A stretch of DNA of 64,000 nt, from contig OY970352.1 of NCBI GenBank assembly GCA_963718105.1, forward strand, positions 1,116,001 to 1,180,000. Direction: 5' to 3'. Origin of the DNA: DASYKT01 sp963718105. Its GTDB lineage: Bacteria > Acidobacteriota > Blastocatellia > Pyrinomonadales > Pyrinomonadaceae. Both the position numbers and the translations under genes were made by a program. Every line of letters begins with the position of its first letter. Position 1 is the stretch's first letter. Shown piece after piece: positions 34,143 to 43,316 of the stretch. Under the pieces are notes generated by a model. That model did not search any database and was not told where the DNA came from. It worked only from the letters and a program-made list of their open reading frames with translations.

Positions 34143-34871
34143 ATGGCTATTAAGCTCAGCACCACGTTTCTCTTACGAAAGCTTCACCAGTTGACTGGTA
34201 TCGTTCCGCTCGGGTTATTTTTCCTGGTGCACATGTATACCAATTCGTCCGCGATGAGCGGGGCAAAAGTTTTTAACGAGCATGTGCAGGGCATTCACGA
34301 TATACCATACCTGCTTTTTATCGAGATCTTCGGGATCTTTTTGCCGCTGCTGTTTCATTCGGTCTATGGAATTTTTATCTCGGCCGAAGCGCGGGTGAAT
34401 GTTTTCAGTTACGCCTACGGCCGCAACTGGTTTTATCTATTCCAGCGCGCCACGGGCATCTTTCTTTTCTTTTTCCTGCTGTTTCACATTCTGAATTTCC
34501 GTTTTGGAATGATCCCGGGCCTGAATATGACGCCGGTGGCCGGCCACGCGGACCAGGCTTTTACGATCGTGGCGAACGAATTCAGGAACGTGATTATCCT
34601 GATGATTTATATTCTCGGCGTGGGCGCGACGGCGTGGCACCTGGCTTACGGATTTTTCCTTTTTGCGCTCGATTGGGGAATTCTGATCGGCGAGCGGGCG
34701 CAAAAAATAGCGCTCTATGCTTCGCTTGGTTTGGCGGTGATGTTATTCGTCGTGGGAACAAATGCGGCGTTTGCCTTTATCAGGCCTTGCGGCCTGCTGC
34801 CGCAAGCGCTCTGCGAACAGGCGGAGAAAAGCAGGATCGTGGAACCGCAAGGGGAAAAGACGAAGTTTTAG
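34143..34871 (+). CDS. sdhC: succinate dehydrogenase cytochrome b subunit (class B type)
   Basis: Membrane anchor that binds haem and quinone and passes electrons from SdhB. 242 residues with five membrane helices (about 18-38, 55-78, 97-118, 145-170, 188-210), the layout of the single-subunit di-haem b558-type cytochromes of Bacteroidetes and Epsilonproteobacteria, so no sdhD is needed. His residues occur in each of the first four helices (LHQLTG, LVHMY, LFHSV, LLFHI, AWHLAY), suitable as axial haem ligands. It is the first gene of sdhCAB. Confidence 0.9.
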   Translation: MAIKLSTTFLLRKLHQLTGIVPLGLFFLVHMYTNSSAMSGAKVFNEHVQGIHDIPYLLFIEIFGIFLPLLFHSVYGIFISAEARVNVFSYAYGRNWFYLFQRATGIFLFFFLLFHILNFRFGMIPGLNMTPVAGHADQAFTIVANEFRNVIILMIYILGVGATAWHLAYGFFLFALDWGILIGERAQKIALYASLGLAVMLFVVGTNAAFAFIRPCGLLPQALCEQAEKSRIVEPQGEKTKF

Positions 34872-34872
34872 T

Positions 34873-34954
34873 CAGGAGCGCACAATTTATTGTGCATAAA
34901 ATGGATCGCTGAACTACTGCCGAATAAATTCGGCGCTCCAAATTCGGCGCTCCA
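34873..34954. repeat. GGAGCGC palindromic element between sdhC and sdhA
   Basis: CAGGAGCGCACAATTTATTG with its small hairpin, then GCCGAATAAATTCGGCGCTCC followed by a duplicated AATTCGGCGCTCC tail. It fills most of the 108-base gap and therefore lies within the presumed operon transcript. Confidence 0.75.
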
Positions 34955-34979
34955 TGACGAGGTTTATTGATAGCAATTT

Positions 34980-36776
34980 ATGGCAGCACCTAAGGGTTTA
35001 AAAATTGCGGTGGTTGGCGGCGGGCTGGCGGGCCTGGCGGCGGCGATGAAGATCGCCGAAGCGGGGCATTCGGTCGATCTGTTTTCGATCGTGCCGGTCA
35101 AGCGTTCGCATTCCGTTTGCGCGCAAGGCGGCATCAACGGCGCGGTCAACACCAAGGGCGAAGGCGATTCGCCGATGAAGCATCTGGACGACACCGTCTA
35201 TGGCGGCGACTTTCTGGCCAACCAGCCGCCGGTCAAACGGATGTGCGAGATGGCGCCGCAGATCATTTATCTTTTTGACCGGATGGGCGTGCCGTTTTCG
35301 CGCACCGCCGAGGGGCTGCTCGATTTTCGCCGCTTTGGCGGAACGCTGCATCACCGCACGGCTTTTGCCGGGGCTTCGACCGGGCAGCAATTGCTTTACG
35401 CGCTCGATGAGCAGGTGCGTCATTGGGAAACTAGAGGGAAAGTTACGAAATACGAGGGCTGGGAAATGCTCTCGATGGTGCTGGACGATCACCAGGTCTG
35501 CCGCGGCCTGACGGCGATGAATTTGCAGACGCTGGAAGTAGAAAGTTTTTATGCGGACGCGGTGATCATGGCGACCGGCGGACCGGGATTGATCTTTGGT
35601 AAATCGACCAATTCACAGATCTGCACAGGCAGCGCGGTCGCCGCTTGCTATCAGCAAGGCGCGCGTTATGCCAACGGCGAATTTATCCAGGTGCACCCGA
35701 CTTCGATCCCGGGCGAAGACAAACTTCGGTTAATGTCGGAATCCGCCCGCGGCGAGGGCGGGCGTGTTTGGGTGCCGCGTGACCCGCAGGATAAACGCAG
35801 CCCGCGCGACATTCCCGAATCGGAACGATCTTATTTTCTCGAAGAAAAATATCCCGCCTATGGAAATCTTGTTCCGCGCGATATTGCGACGCGTGAAATT
35901 TTCCAGGTCTGTCTCGAAGGCAAAGGCGTGGCGGGTGAAAACCAGGTCTATCTCGACCTGACGCATATTCCGGCGGAAACGCTGACGGAAAAACTCGGCG
36001 CGATCCTGGAAATTTACGAAATGTTTGTCGGCGACGATCCGCGTTATGTGCCGATGCGAATTTTTCCCGGCGTGCACTATTCGATGGGCGGGCTGTGGGT
36101 CGATTTCGATCAGCGCACCAACATCCCCGGCCTGCTGGCGGCGGGCGAGTGCGATTATTCCATTCACGGCGCGAACCGCCTGGGCGCTAATTCACTGGTG
36201 AGCTGTGTGTACGGCGGCTTTGTTTCAGCGGCCTCGGCGGTGGAGTATGCGAAGAACGTCGAGCGCGGGGCCAGCGAATCCAACAATATTCACGATAGCG
36301 AGCTGCGCCGGCAGCGCGAGACAAACGACCTGATAGTGCACCAGAGCGGCAGCGAAAATCAGTATAAGCTGCACGAAGAAATGGGCAAGTGGATGACGGA
36401 TAATGTCACCGTTGTGCGCTATAACGATAAGCTGAAAGCGACTGATGAGAAACTGCTCGAACTGATGCAGCGTTATAAAAATATCTCCATCAACGATTCA
36501 AATTTGTGGGCGACACAGGCGCTGCCGCACGCACGGCAGTTGAGAAATATGCTGGAACTGGCGCGCGTAATCACGCTGGGAGCGCTGGCCCGCGATGAAT
36601 CGCGCGGAGCGCATTACAAGCCGGATTTTCCGGAACGCAACGACGAGAAGTATCTGAAAACGACGATCGCGGAATATTCGACGGAAGAACCGGTGTTTTC
36701 TTACGAGCCGGTGGACGTCAGCCTGATTGAGCCGCGCAAGCGCGATTATAGTACGGGCAAGAAGAAGAGCGCGTAG
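34980..36776 (+). CDS. sdhA: succinate dehydrogenase flavoprotein subunit
   Basis: Oxidises succinate to fumarate in the cytosol-facing arm of complex II. The N-terminal FAD-binding fold GGGLAGLAAAMKIAEAG is followed by RSHSVCAQGGINGA (His44 is the expected site of covalent FAD), the capping domain, HPTSIPGEDKL and the active-site regions GARYANGEFIQVHPTS and GANRLGANSLVS. The 598-residue length fits the class B enzyme. AC-GAGG about 20 bases upstream is a weak ribosome-binding site, probably because the palindromic element displaced it. Confidence 0.95.
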   Translation: MAAPKGLKIAVVGGGLAGLAAAMKIAEAGHSVDLFSIVPVKRSHSVCAQGGINGAVNTKGEGDSPMKHLDDTVYGGDFLANQPPVKRMCEMAPQIIYLFDRMGVPFSRTAEGLLDFRRFGGTLHHRTAFAGASTGQQLLYALDEQVRHWETRGKVTKYEGWEMLSMVLDDHQVCRGLTAMNLQTLEVESFYADAVIMATGGPGLIFGKSTNSQICTGSAVAACYQQGARYANGEFIQVHPTSIPGEDKLRLMSESARGEGGRVWVPRDPQDKRSPRDIPESERSYFLEEKYPAYGNLVPRDIATREIFQVCLEGKGVAGENQVYLDLTHIPAETLTEKLGAILEIYEMFVGDDPRYVPMRIFPGVHYSMGGLWVDFDQRTNIPGLLAAGECDYSIHGANRLGANSLVSCVYGGFVSAASAVEYAKNVERGASESNNIHDSELRRQRETNDLIVHQSGSENQYKLHEEMGKWMTDNVTVVRYNDKLKATDEKLLELMQRYKNISINDSNLWATQALPHARQLRNMLELARVITLGALARDESRGAHYKPDFPERNDEKYLKTTIAEYSTEEPVFSYEPVDVSLIEPRKRDYSTGKKKSA

Positions 36777-36785
36777 GATTGCATG

Positions 36786-36834
36786 TGGGAGCGCACAATT
36801 TATTGTGCATGAATGCCGAATAAATTCGGCGCTC
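36786..36834. repeat. GGAGCGC palindromic element between sdhA and sdhB
   Basis: GGGAGCGCACAATTTATTG, TGCATGAAT, GCCGAATAAATTCGGCGCTC. It is a shortened form of the element at 34873. Its end supplies the first possible ATG of sdhB. Confidence 0.75.
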
Positions 36835-36835
36835 T

Positions 36836-37651
36836 ATGAGTTCCGAAAATTTTATGAGCGAACATCATTACGAGAAAAAGACCCTGGAAAATCCGCCGGA
36901 AACGGTTGAGATCCGCATCAGGCGGCGGGAAAACCCGCAGGCGGCGCAATATTGGGACACCTTTGCCGTGCCGTATCGCCGCAACCTCAACGTCATTTCC
37001 GTTTTGATGGAGATCCGCAAAAACCCGGTCACCAGGGAAGGCAAGGCCGTGACGCCGCCGGTGTGGGATATGAACTGTCTCGAGCAGGTGTGCGGCATCT
37101 GCACGATGGTCATCAACGGCAAGGTGCGCCAGTCCTGTTCGGCGCTGGTCGATAATATGCTGCTCGACACGGGTACTAATACGATCACGCTCGAGCCGAT
37201 GTCGAAATTTCCCAATGTGCGCGACCTCGTGGTTGACCGCACGCAGATGTTCGACCATCTGAAAAAAGTTCACGCGTGGATTGAGCTTGACGGTACTTAC
37301 GATCTCGGCGCGGGGCCGCGAATGTCAAAAGACGAGGTCGAGGAGCGCTATGCTTATTCGCGCTGCATGACCTGCGGCTGCTGTTTGGAAGCCTGCCCGC
37401 AATATTCAGAAGATAATTACATCGGCCCGCAGGCCATCGCCCAGGCGCGGCTGTTTAACATGCACCCGACCGGAAAAATGACCCGCGACGATAGGCTGGA
37501 AGGGTTGATGCAGGAAGACGGCATCACCAATTGCGGCAATGCGCAAAATTGCGTGCAGGTTTGCCCGATGAACATCCCGCTGACCCGCGCTATTTACGAA
37601 ACCAACCGCGATGTCACCATCCACGGTTTGTTTGGCTGGCTAAAAAAATAA
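36836..37651 (+). CDS. sdhB: succinate dehydrogenase iron-sulfur subunit
   Basis: Carries the [2Fe-2S], [4Fe-4S] and [3Fe-4S] centres that take electrons from FAD to the cytochrome subunit. The [2Fe-2S] domain has MNCLEQVCGICTMVING and RQSC; the C-terminal ferredoxin domain has CMTCGCCLEACPQ and NCVQVCPMNIPL. 271 residues from the first ATG, which is formed by the end of a palindromic repeat; the second ATG at 36854 (MSEHHYEKK) is an equally good start and avoids the repeat. Neither has a strong Shine-Dalgarno. Confidence 0.95.
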   Translation: MSSENFMSEHHYEKKTLENPPETVEIRIRRRENPQAAQYWDTFAVPYRRNLNVISVLMEIRKNPVTREGKAVTPPVWDMNCLEQVCGICTMVINGKVRQSCSALVDNMLLDTGTNTITLEPMSKFPNVRDLVVDRTQMFDHLKKVHAWIELDGTYDLGAGPRMSKDEVEERYAYSRCMTCGCCLEACPQYSEDNYIGPQAIAQARLFNMHPTGKMTRDDRLEGLMQEDGITNCGNAQNCVQVCPMNIPLTRAIYETNRDVTIHGLFGWLKK

Positions 37652-37657
37652 ATATCT

Positions 37658-37846
37658 ATGCAAAGAATTTGGTATCTACTCGCCGGTGTTTTCGCGCTTT
37701 TCGGAGTCCTGAATATGGCGCGTGTGATCGAAAGGCTGATAACCGGCGAAGAATGGGTGCCGTTTCAATCTCTGATCGCCGTGCTTGCGCTCTTTGCCGC
37801 GTTCATTAGTTTTAATCGAGCGCGCGCCGCCGCGGTAAAAAAATAA
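37658..37846 (+). CDS. small two-pass membrane protein
   Basis: 62 residues with two hydrophobic segments (about 4-24 and 35-53) joined by a short loop RVIERLITGEEWVPF and a basic tail. It begins six bases after the sdhB stop, so it is probably cotranscribed with sdhCAB. Family not recognised; an accessory subunit of the complex or an unrelated small protein are both possible. Confidence 0.6.
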   Translation: MQRIWYLLAGVFALFGVLNMARVIERLITGEEWVPFQSLIAVLALFAAFISFNRARAAAVKK

Positions 37847-37932
37847 TTATTTCTATCCTCGTTGTGGTTTTTGATCGTTAATTTCGCGTTATAGCCGATT
37901 GCAAATTTCTTATGGTTTGCTGTGAGGCGAAA

Positions 37933-40296
37933 ATGACAATTGCGAATAGTACATATTTCTCTCCCGACCCGGTCAAAATATTAAAGTTTGTCGCGGTTGC
38001 TGCTCTTTTATACCTGATCTTATCGTTTCAGAGCTTTGCTCAGGTTTCCCCGCCGCAGCGCATAATTTCCGGCACGGTCGTAACGAATCTGGGTGAAGTG
38101 GTGCCTAATGTGGCGATAAAGGTTGCCGGCGGCAGCGTCAGCGAACAAACAGTAATTTCAAACGCCGAGGGCGATTTTCAGACCACCATTACAGCGGGCG
38201 CGGCGGATGAGTTTACTCTTTCGATCAGCGGAAAAAACATCAAACCGCTTACTTTTGCTTATAAAAAAACGGATGACACGACCCGACTGCGGATAGAGAT
38301 CAGCTATCTTCTGCCGCCGATCCATGAAGAGCTGGTGATCAACGCCTCGCAACTGGAACCGAACATCGAACGCCGCAACGACAGTATCTACAAGGACACG
38401 CTTTTTTCCCGCGACGACCAGATCTTTCAAACGCTCGATTCCGGGATAAACGCCGGCCAGCACGAAGGCGGCGGGAAATCGCTGGAGATAAGGCGTTTCG
38501 GTTTTAACCTGGACCACGGCGGCGTGAACGGCGGGTTGAAAGTTTTGACCGATAACGTGCAGCAGAATCAGGGAACGCAGGGCCACGGGCAAGGTTACCT
38601 GGGAGCTTTGAAATCCATCTCGCCAGAGCTGGTCGAAGCGGTCGATATCATCAACGGCCCTTTTAGCGCGGAATACGGTGATTTCAGCGGCCTGGGCGTG
38701 GTGCATATCCGGACGCGGCAGGGCCTGCCGCAGCAATTCACCGCTCGCGCACAAGGCGGCCCATTCAATACTTTTCGCAGCTTTTTGGCATACAGCCCGC
38801 CGATCAAAGACGCCGCCTTTATCGCTTATGAGCATTCACAAACCGACGGGCCGTTTCTCAACCCGCTTAAATACAAACGCGATAATGTGACGGGTAATTA
38901 CACTTTCCAGCTTTCGCCGCGCCGCGCTCTAGGCTTTAAATTAAATTTCGGCCGCAACGATTTTCGCTCTTCGGGACAGATTCCGCTGGACGAAGTTGCA
39001 GCCGGAAATCTTGACCGGTTCGGTTTTATCGATCCCGATAACGGAGGCCGCATCCGGCAGGGAACGCTGGGAGTATATTTTCGCGACGAAGATACCAAAG
39101 GCCGCGTGTTGAAGATCGACGGATTCGCAGCGCGCTCGCTATTCGACCTTTATTCCAACTTCACTTTCTTCTTAAACGATCCCGTTGGTGGCGACGAGAT
39201 CAGGCAGCACGACTCGCGTTTGCAGGAGGGGATCAATGCGCAGTACCTGGTGCCGGTAAAATTTGGAAATGTGACCGGGGCTTTTACCCTCGGCGGCAAT
39301 TTTCACGCAAACCAGATCAATGTCGGGCTTGACCGGACGGTCGGCCGCAACCCGTTCGAAATAGCGACCAAGGCAAATGCAAAAGTAAACAATTATGCCG
39401 CGTACGCACAGCAGAGCCTGGACTTTTTCGCTGCGCATCTGAATATTACTTTCGGCCTGCGCTACGATTATTTTAGTTTTGAAGTGGATGACAAAGTAGA
39501 TCCGGTTTTCTCCGGCAAGCAGGGCGAAGGTAAATTCCAGCCCAAATTTAATCTTTCTTACACGCCCAGCCACCGCGCTCCTTTAACGTTTCACTTTAAC
39601 TACGGCCGCGGCATTACCAGCCAGGACGCGCGCGGTGTGGCGCAGCGCCCTGAGAGCCCAAAGATCGCGCTGACGGATTTTTATCAGAGCGGCGTGGCTT
39701 TTAATTCGAAAAGATTTTCCGCGGCGCTGGATATGTTTTTGATCGACCGCAGCAACGAGCAGGTCTATGTGCCGGACGACGGAAGCATTGAACTCGCGGG
39801 CCCGAGCCGCTCCTATGGCTTTGAGGCAAAAACTTCGCTGCGCATAAATCGTTACCTGAATTTTAACAGCGGGTTTACCCAGGTGATGAAGGCATTTTAT
39901 CGCGGTACCGCGCCCCGCGTTTATGTTGACAGCGCGCCGCATCTGGTTGGCAACGCTGCCTTTACGCTCGCCGATTTGTACGGGTTTAGCGGTTCGCTGC
40001 GCTATCGCCACGGCAGCAGTTACCGCCTGGATGGCGCCGGTGACCCGCATCTGCGGGCCAGCGGTTTTGACCTGGTAGATCTGAGTTTGAATAAGAAACT
40101 GAACAAATTTTTAGACCTGAATTTTGCCGTTGATAATCTGACCGACAAGCGCTATTTCGAAACGCAAAATTTTTTCGAGTCGCGCGTTCGTCCGGGCGAT
40201 CTTCCCGCCGAGCGTATTCATGCGACACCCGGATACCCGATAACTTTTACGATGGGTGTTACGCTCAGACTAGGCAAAAAAGAATCACAAAAGTAA
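37933..40296 (+). CDS. TonB-dependent receptor with carboxypeptidase-regulatory-like domain
   Basis: Outer-membrane transporter of about 787 residues. A signal segment (LKFVAVAALLYLILSFQSFAQ) is followed by an Ig-like regulatory domain (about 45-105, ISGTVVTNLGEVVPNVAIKV), the plug (about 125-240, including VDIINGPFSAEYGD) and a long beta barrel ending in a typical strand (PITFTMGVTLRL). The start at 37933 is chosen because GTGAGG stands six bases upstream; an ATG at 37912 would add seven residues. A DUF4331 gene and a TPR lipoprotein-like gene follow in the same direction and could form one uptake or secretion-related set. The substrate is unknown. Confidence 0.9.
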   Translation: MTIANSTYFSPDPVKILKFVAVAALLYLILSFQSFAQVSPPQRIISGTVVTNLGEVVPNVAIKVAGGSVSEQTVISNAEGDFQTTITAGAADEFTLSISGKNIKPLTFAYKKTDDTTRLRIEISYLLPPIHEELVINASQLEPNIERRNDSIYKDTLFSRDDQIFQTLDSGINAGQHEGGGKSLEIRRFGFNLDHGGVNGGLKVLTDNVQQNQGTQGHGQGYLGALKSISPELVEAVDIINGPFSAEYGDFSGLGVVHIRTRQGLPQQFTARAQGGPFNTFRSFLAYSPPIKDAAFIAYEHSQTDGPFLNPLKYKRDNVTGNYTFQLSPRRALGFKLNFGRNDFRSSGQIPLDEVAAGNLDRFGFIDPDNGGRIRQGTLGVYFRDEDTKGRVLKIDGFAARSLFDLYSNFTFFLNDPVGGDEIRQHDSRLQEGINAQYLVPVKFGNVTGAFTLGGNFHANQINVGLDRTVGRNPFEIATKANAKVNNYAAYAQQSLDFFAAHLNITFGLRYDYFSFEVDDKVDPVFSGKQGEGKFQPKFNLSYTPSHRAPLTFHFNYGRGITSQDARGVAQRPESPKIALTDFYQSGVAFNSKRFSAALDMFLIDRSNEQVYVPDDGSIELAGPSRSYGFEAKTSLRINRYLNFNSGFTQVMKAFYRGTAPRVYVDSAPHLVGNAAFTLADLYGFSGSLRYRHGSSYRLDGAGDPHLRASGFDLVDLSLNKKLNKFLDLNFAVDNLTDKRYFETQNFFESRVRPGDLPAERIHATPGYPITFTMGVTLRLGKKESQK

Positions 40297-40398
40297 ATCT
40301 GTCTTCCCGCTTTTAACGAATAACCAGATGTAATAAAACCGGTGGAACCCTGACCATCTTTAACTATCACTGCCCTGATATTAAGGAGAATATAGAAA

Positions 40399-41850
40399 AT
40401 GAAGAACCTGCTTACAAAGATCTTTGATCAAAAAATAGTTTATAAGATCTTTTCGTTCCTGCTCAGCGTGACGATGCTGACTCTCCCTGTGCTGGCTTCG
40501 AGCCATAGCGAAGCGCCGCTTATTTCGCGCGACCGCTTTGCCGATAATACCGATACCTATGCTTTCCGCAGTATCGAAAAGGGCAGAGAAAACTACGTCA
40601 CTCTGATCGCAAATTACATTCCGTTTCAGCAGCCGTCGGGCGGCCCGCATTTTTTCCGCTTTGACGATACCGTGCTGTATGAGATCAAGATAGACAACAC
40701 CGGTGACGGCGTGGAAGACCTTAGTTATCAATTCACTTTCCAGACCAAAGTGAAAAACGGCGACACGGTTTTGGGCCAGGGCGCGGCAAATAAAGACATC
40801 GCCATCACCTCGCTCGACGATGCCGATTATAACGAAGCGCAAAGTTTCTGGGTCCGCAAGATCGACTACAAGAAAAATAATTTCGGCAGCCTGATCGCCA
40901 ACGGATTGGCCGTGCCGCCCGCCAATATCGGGCCGAAGGTGACGCCGAACTATGAAGAAAAACTCGGCAAAAAAGCCGTGCATGAATTGCGCACCGGCGG
41001 ACGTGTTTTTGCCGGCCAACGCGATGAAGGTTTTTTTGTCGATGTAGGCGGGGTCTTTGACGGATTGAACCTGCATTCCGTCGGGATGATGGGTGGTTAT
41101 GATTACACTAAGGGTTTTAACGTCAGCACGATCGCCATCGAACTGCCGATCCAGGAATTGACCCGCAGCGGCAAAATGCCGAAGAGCTCGACGGCCGACG
41201 ACGCGGTCATCGGCGTCTGGGCGACGGCCAGCCGCAAATCAACCACCGTTATCAAAGCCGACGGCACGCGGGTGCTGGATGGCGATTACCGCCAGATCTC
41301 GCGGCTGGGTAACCCGCTGGTCAACGAAGTCGTCATTCCTCTGAAACTGAAAGACGCCTTTAACTCGCTTTCGCCCAAGGATGACGCGGTAGCAGCGCCC
41401 GCGGTGCTCGATCCGGAGCTTCCGAAATTGATGAAAGCCGTTTTCGGGATAAAGATCCCGCCGGCGCCGCGCAACGATCTGGTGTCGATCTTTGCCACCG
41501 GAATTCCCGTGAATGCTATTACCGGACCGGCTTACACCACGTTTTTGTCGGACGGAAAGCCGCACGAATACCTGCGCTTGAATGTTGCTTTGCCGGTAAC
41601 GCCGTTTGACAAGATCAACCCGCTGGGGCTGCTCGGTGGCGATATTGCCGGGTTCCCGAACGGCCGCCGCGTTCAGGACGATGTGGTGGATATCGCTCTG
41701 CGCGCGGTCGCGGGCGGTACGCCATTCACGCCGGAATTTAACATATCGCCTAACAACACGCTGGGCGACGGCGTAAGCGAGAACGACGTTCCTTACCTGG
41801 ACCGCTTTCCGTATCTCGCGCCGCCGCAAGCCGGCAATACCGTTAAGTAG
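40399..41850 (+). CDS. exported DUF4331 domain protein
   Basis: 483 residues. A signal peptide (hydrophobic core FLLSVTMLTLPVLA) is followed by the DUF4331 signature ASSHSEAPLISRDRFADNTD and a long beta-rich domain to the end. AAGGAG lies 11 bases upstream of the ATG. The function of the family is not established; members often sit beside TonB receptors and TPR proteins, as here. A terminator follows at 41864-41901. Confidence 0.88.
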   Translation: MKNLLTKIFDQKIVYKIFSFLLSVTMLTLPVLASSHSEAPLISRDRFADNTDTYAFRSIEKGRENYVTLIANYIPFQQPSGGPHFFRFDDTVLYEIKIDNTGDGVEDLSYQFTFQTKVKNGDTVLGQGAANKDIAITSLDDADYNEAQSFWVRKIDYKKNNFGSLIANGLAVPPANIGPKVTPNYEEKLGKKAVHELRTGGRVFAGQRDEGFFVDVGGVFDGLNLHSVGMMGGYDYTKGFNVSTIAIELPIQELTRSGKMPKSSTADDAVIGVWATASRKSTTVIKADGTRVLDGDYRQISRLGNPLVNEVVIPLKLKDAFNSLSPKDDAVAAPAVLDPELPKLMKAVFGIKIPPAPRNDLVSIFATGIPVNAITGPAYTTFLSDGKPHEYLRLNVALPVTPFDKINPLGLLGGDIAGFPNGRRVQDDVVDIALRAVAGGTPFTPEFNISPNNTLGDGVSENDVPYLDRFPYLAPPQAGNTVK

Positions 41851-41863
41851 AAAACTACAGCCG

Positions 41864-41901
41864 AAGTTGGGCAGGGCCTGAGGCTTTGCCCAACTTTATT
41901 T
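41864..41901 (+). terminator. intrinsic terminator after the DUF4331 gene
   Basis: AAGTTGGGCA (41864-41873), a 13-base loop, TGCCCAACTT (41887-41896), then TATTTTT. The stem is ten pairs. It stands just before the TPR gene, so the TPR gene may need its own promoter or read-through. Confidence 0.85.
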
Positions 41902-41925
41902 TTGATTTGTTTAAGGTACAAAATT

Positions 41926-43194
41926 ATGCGCGATAAAATATTTTTTATTTTAATACTGGCGATCATAGCTATCGGTAGCCCGGCTTGTCTTCAGCAAAAG
42001 GCCGCGTCAATTACCACTGTTTCTGAAATTCAAAGCCCCGCTGATGAACGGATAAAAAAAGCCGGCGACCTGGTGAACAAAATGCCGGAGCTGGCGAAAT
42101 ATCATGTGCAGTTGGCGGCGGCGATCCTGGGCAAGGTACGCGAAACGGGTGATTACAGCCTCAATCGCAAAGCCGAGGAGTCTCTCTCGAAAGCGCTGGA
42201 GATAGAGCCGGATAATTTTGACGCGCAAATTTTGCAGACGCAAATATACCTGTCCGAACATAAATTCAGAGACGGTTTGGAACTCGCCAAAAGACTGGAG
42301 ATTTCTAATCCGAACAGCGCGCCGGTACAGGCGGCGATCGTCGACGCGCAAACCGAACTTGGTTTATATGAAGACGCCGTAAACTCGGCGCAGAAGTTTG
42401 TCGATCTGCGGCCTAATTCCGCTTCCTACACCCGCGTGGCGCATCTGCGTTCGCTCCACGGCGATACGGCCGGCGCGATCGAAGCGCGGCAACTGGCGGT
42501 TCGCATCGCCGACCCGGAAGACAAAGAAGGCCTGGCCTGGTTCAATTCCGAACTCGGTAAAGAATATTTGCTCGCCGGTAAATTTAATGAGGCCGAAAAG
42601 TCGTTTGATAAAGCGCTGGAAATTTTTCCCGAATATCACTGGGCGCTGGCGGGAAAAGGAAAGATCCTCGCCGGGCGCGGAGAATATCAGCAGGCTATCG
42701 AGATCTATGAAAAACTCACCAGCCGCGTACCGCAAACCGACCGCGCCATTTTTCTGGGCGACCTTTACAAAACGGCCGGCCGCAATGAGGACGCGCAAAA
42801 AATTTATGCGGAAGTGGTAAAACGTGAAACCACATCGGGCGGCGATATGCACCGCATCGCTTTATTCTGGGCCGATCATGATATGGATCTTGATGAAGCG
42901 CTCGAGGTAGCCCGGCAAGACCGCGCCAAGAACAGCGACCTGCTCGCCAGCGACATTCTCGCCTGGTGCCTCTACAAAAAAGGGCAATACACCGAAGCAA
43001 AAAAATATGCCCTCGAAGCTATGCGGTTAAAGACAAAAAACGCCTCGTTCTACTATCATCTGGGCATGATCGAAAACGCGCTCGGTAATAAGCTTGAAGC
43101 GAAGCGCAATTTGAAATTGGCGCTTGAGACAAATCCGGCTTTCGATATTTTGCAGGCCGGGATAGCCAAGCAGAAGTTAGAGGAATTACATTAG
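41926..43194 (+). CDS. TPR repeat protein, exported or lipoprotein-like
   Basis: About 422 residues. The N-terminus is a hydrophobic signal (FFILILAIIAIGSPAC); the Cys resembles a lipobox position but the preceding residues are not ideal. The rest is a run of about eight to ten tetratricopeptide units (AEKSFDKALEIFPEYHWALA is one of the clearest). ATG 41926 has AAGG about nine bases upstream and is preferred to TTG 41902. It probably serves as an adaptor for the neighbouring DUF4331 protein or receptor. Confidence 0.85.
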   Translation: MRDKIFFILILAIIAIGSPACLQQKAASITTVSEIQSPADERIKKAGDLVNKMPELAKYHVQLAAAILGKVRETGDYSLNRKAEESLSKALEIEPDNFDAQILQTQIYLSEHKFRDGLELAKRLEISNPNSAPVQAAIVDAQTELGLYEDAVNSAQKFVDLRPNSASYTRVAHLRSLHGDTAGAIEARQLAVRIADPEDKEGLAWFNSELGKEYLLAGKFNEAEKSFDKALEIFPEYHWALAGKGKILAGRGEYQQAIEIYEKLTSRVPQTDRAIFLGDLYKTAGRNEDAQKIYAEVVKRETTSGGDMHRIALFWADHDMDLDEALEVARQDRAKNSDLLASDILAWCLYKKGQYTEAKKYALEAMRLKTKNASFYYHLGMIENALGNKLEAKRNLKLALETNPAFDILQAGIAKQKLEELH

Positions 43195-43259
43195 AGTTTG
43201 AGTTATCCCTATACCAGGTGTTTCACCCTGGCTACCATCTAGCGCGCTTTCAGCGCTTC

Positions 43260-43297
43260 AAATCAAAGGCCTCTGAAAAAACAGAGGCCTTTGATTT
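43260..43297. terminator. bidirectional terminator between the TPR gene and mdh
   Basis: 16-pair perfect stem AAATCAAAGGCCTCTG (43260-43275) and its complement (43282-43297), loop of six A, with T-rich sequence after the plus-strand arm and A-rich sequence before the other. It separates two convergent genes. Confidence 0.85.
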
Positions 43298-43316
43298 GAA
43301 TTTTCAAAGAACCTAA

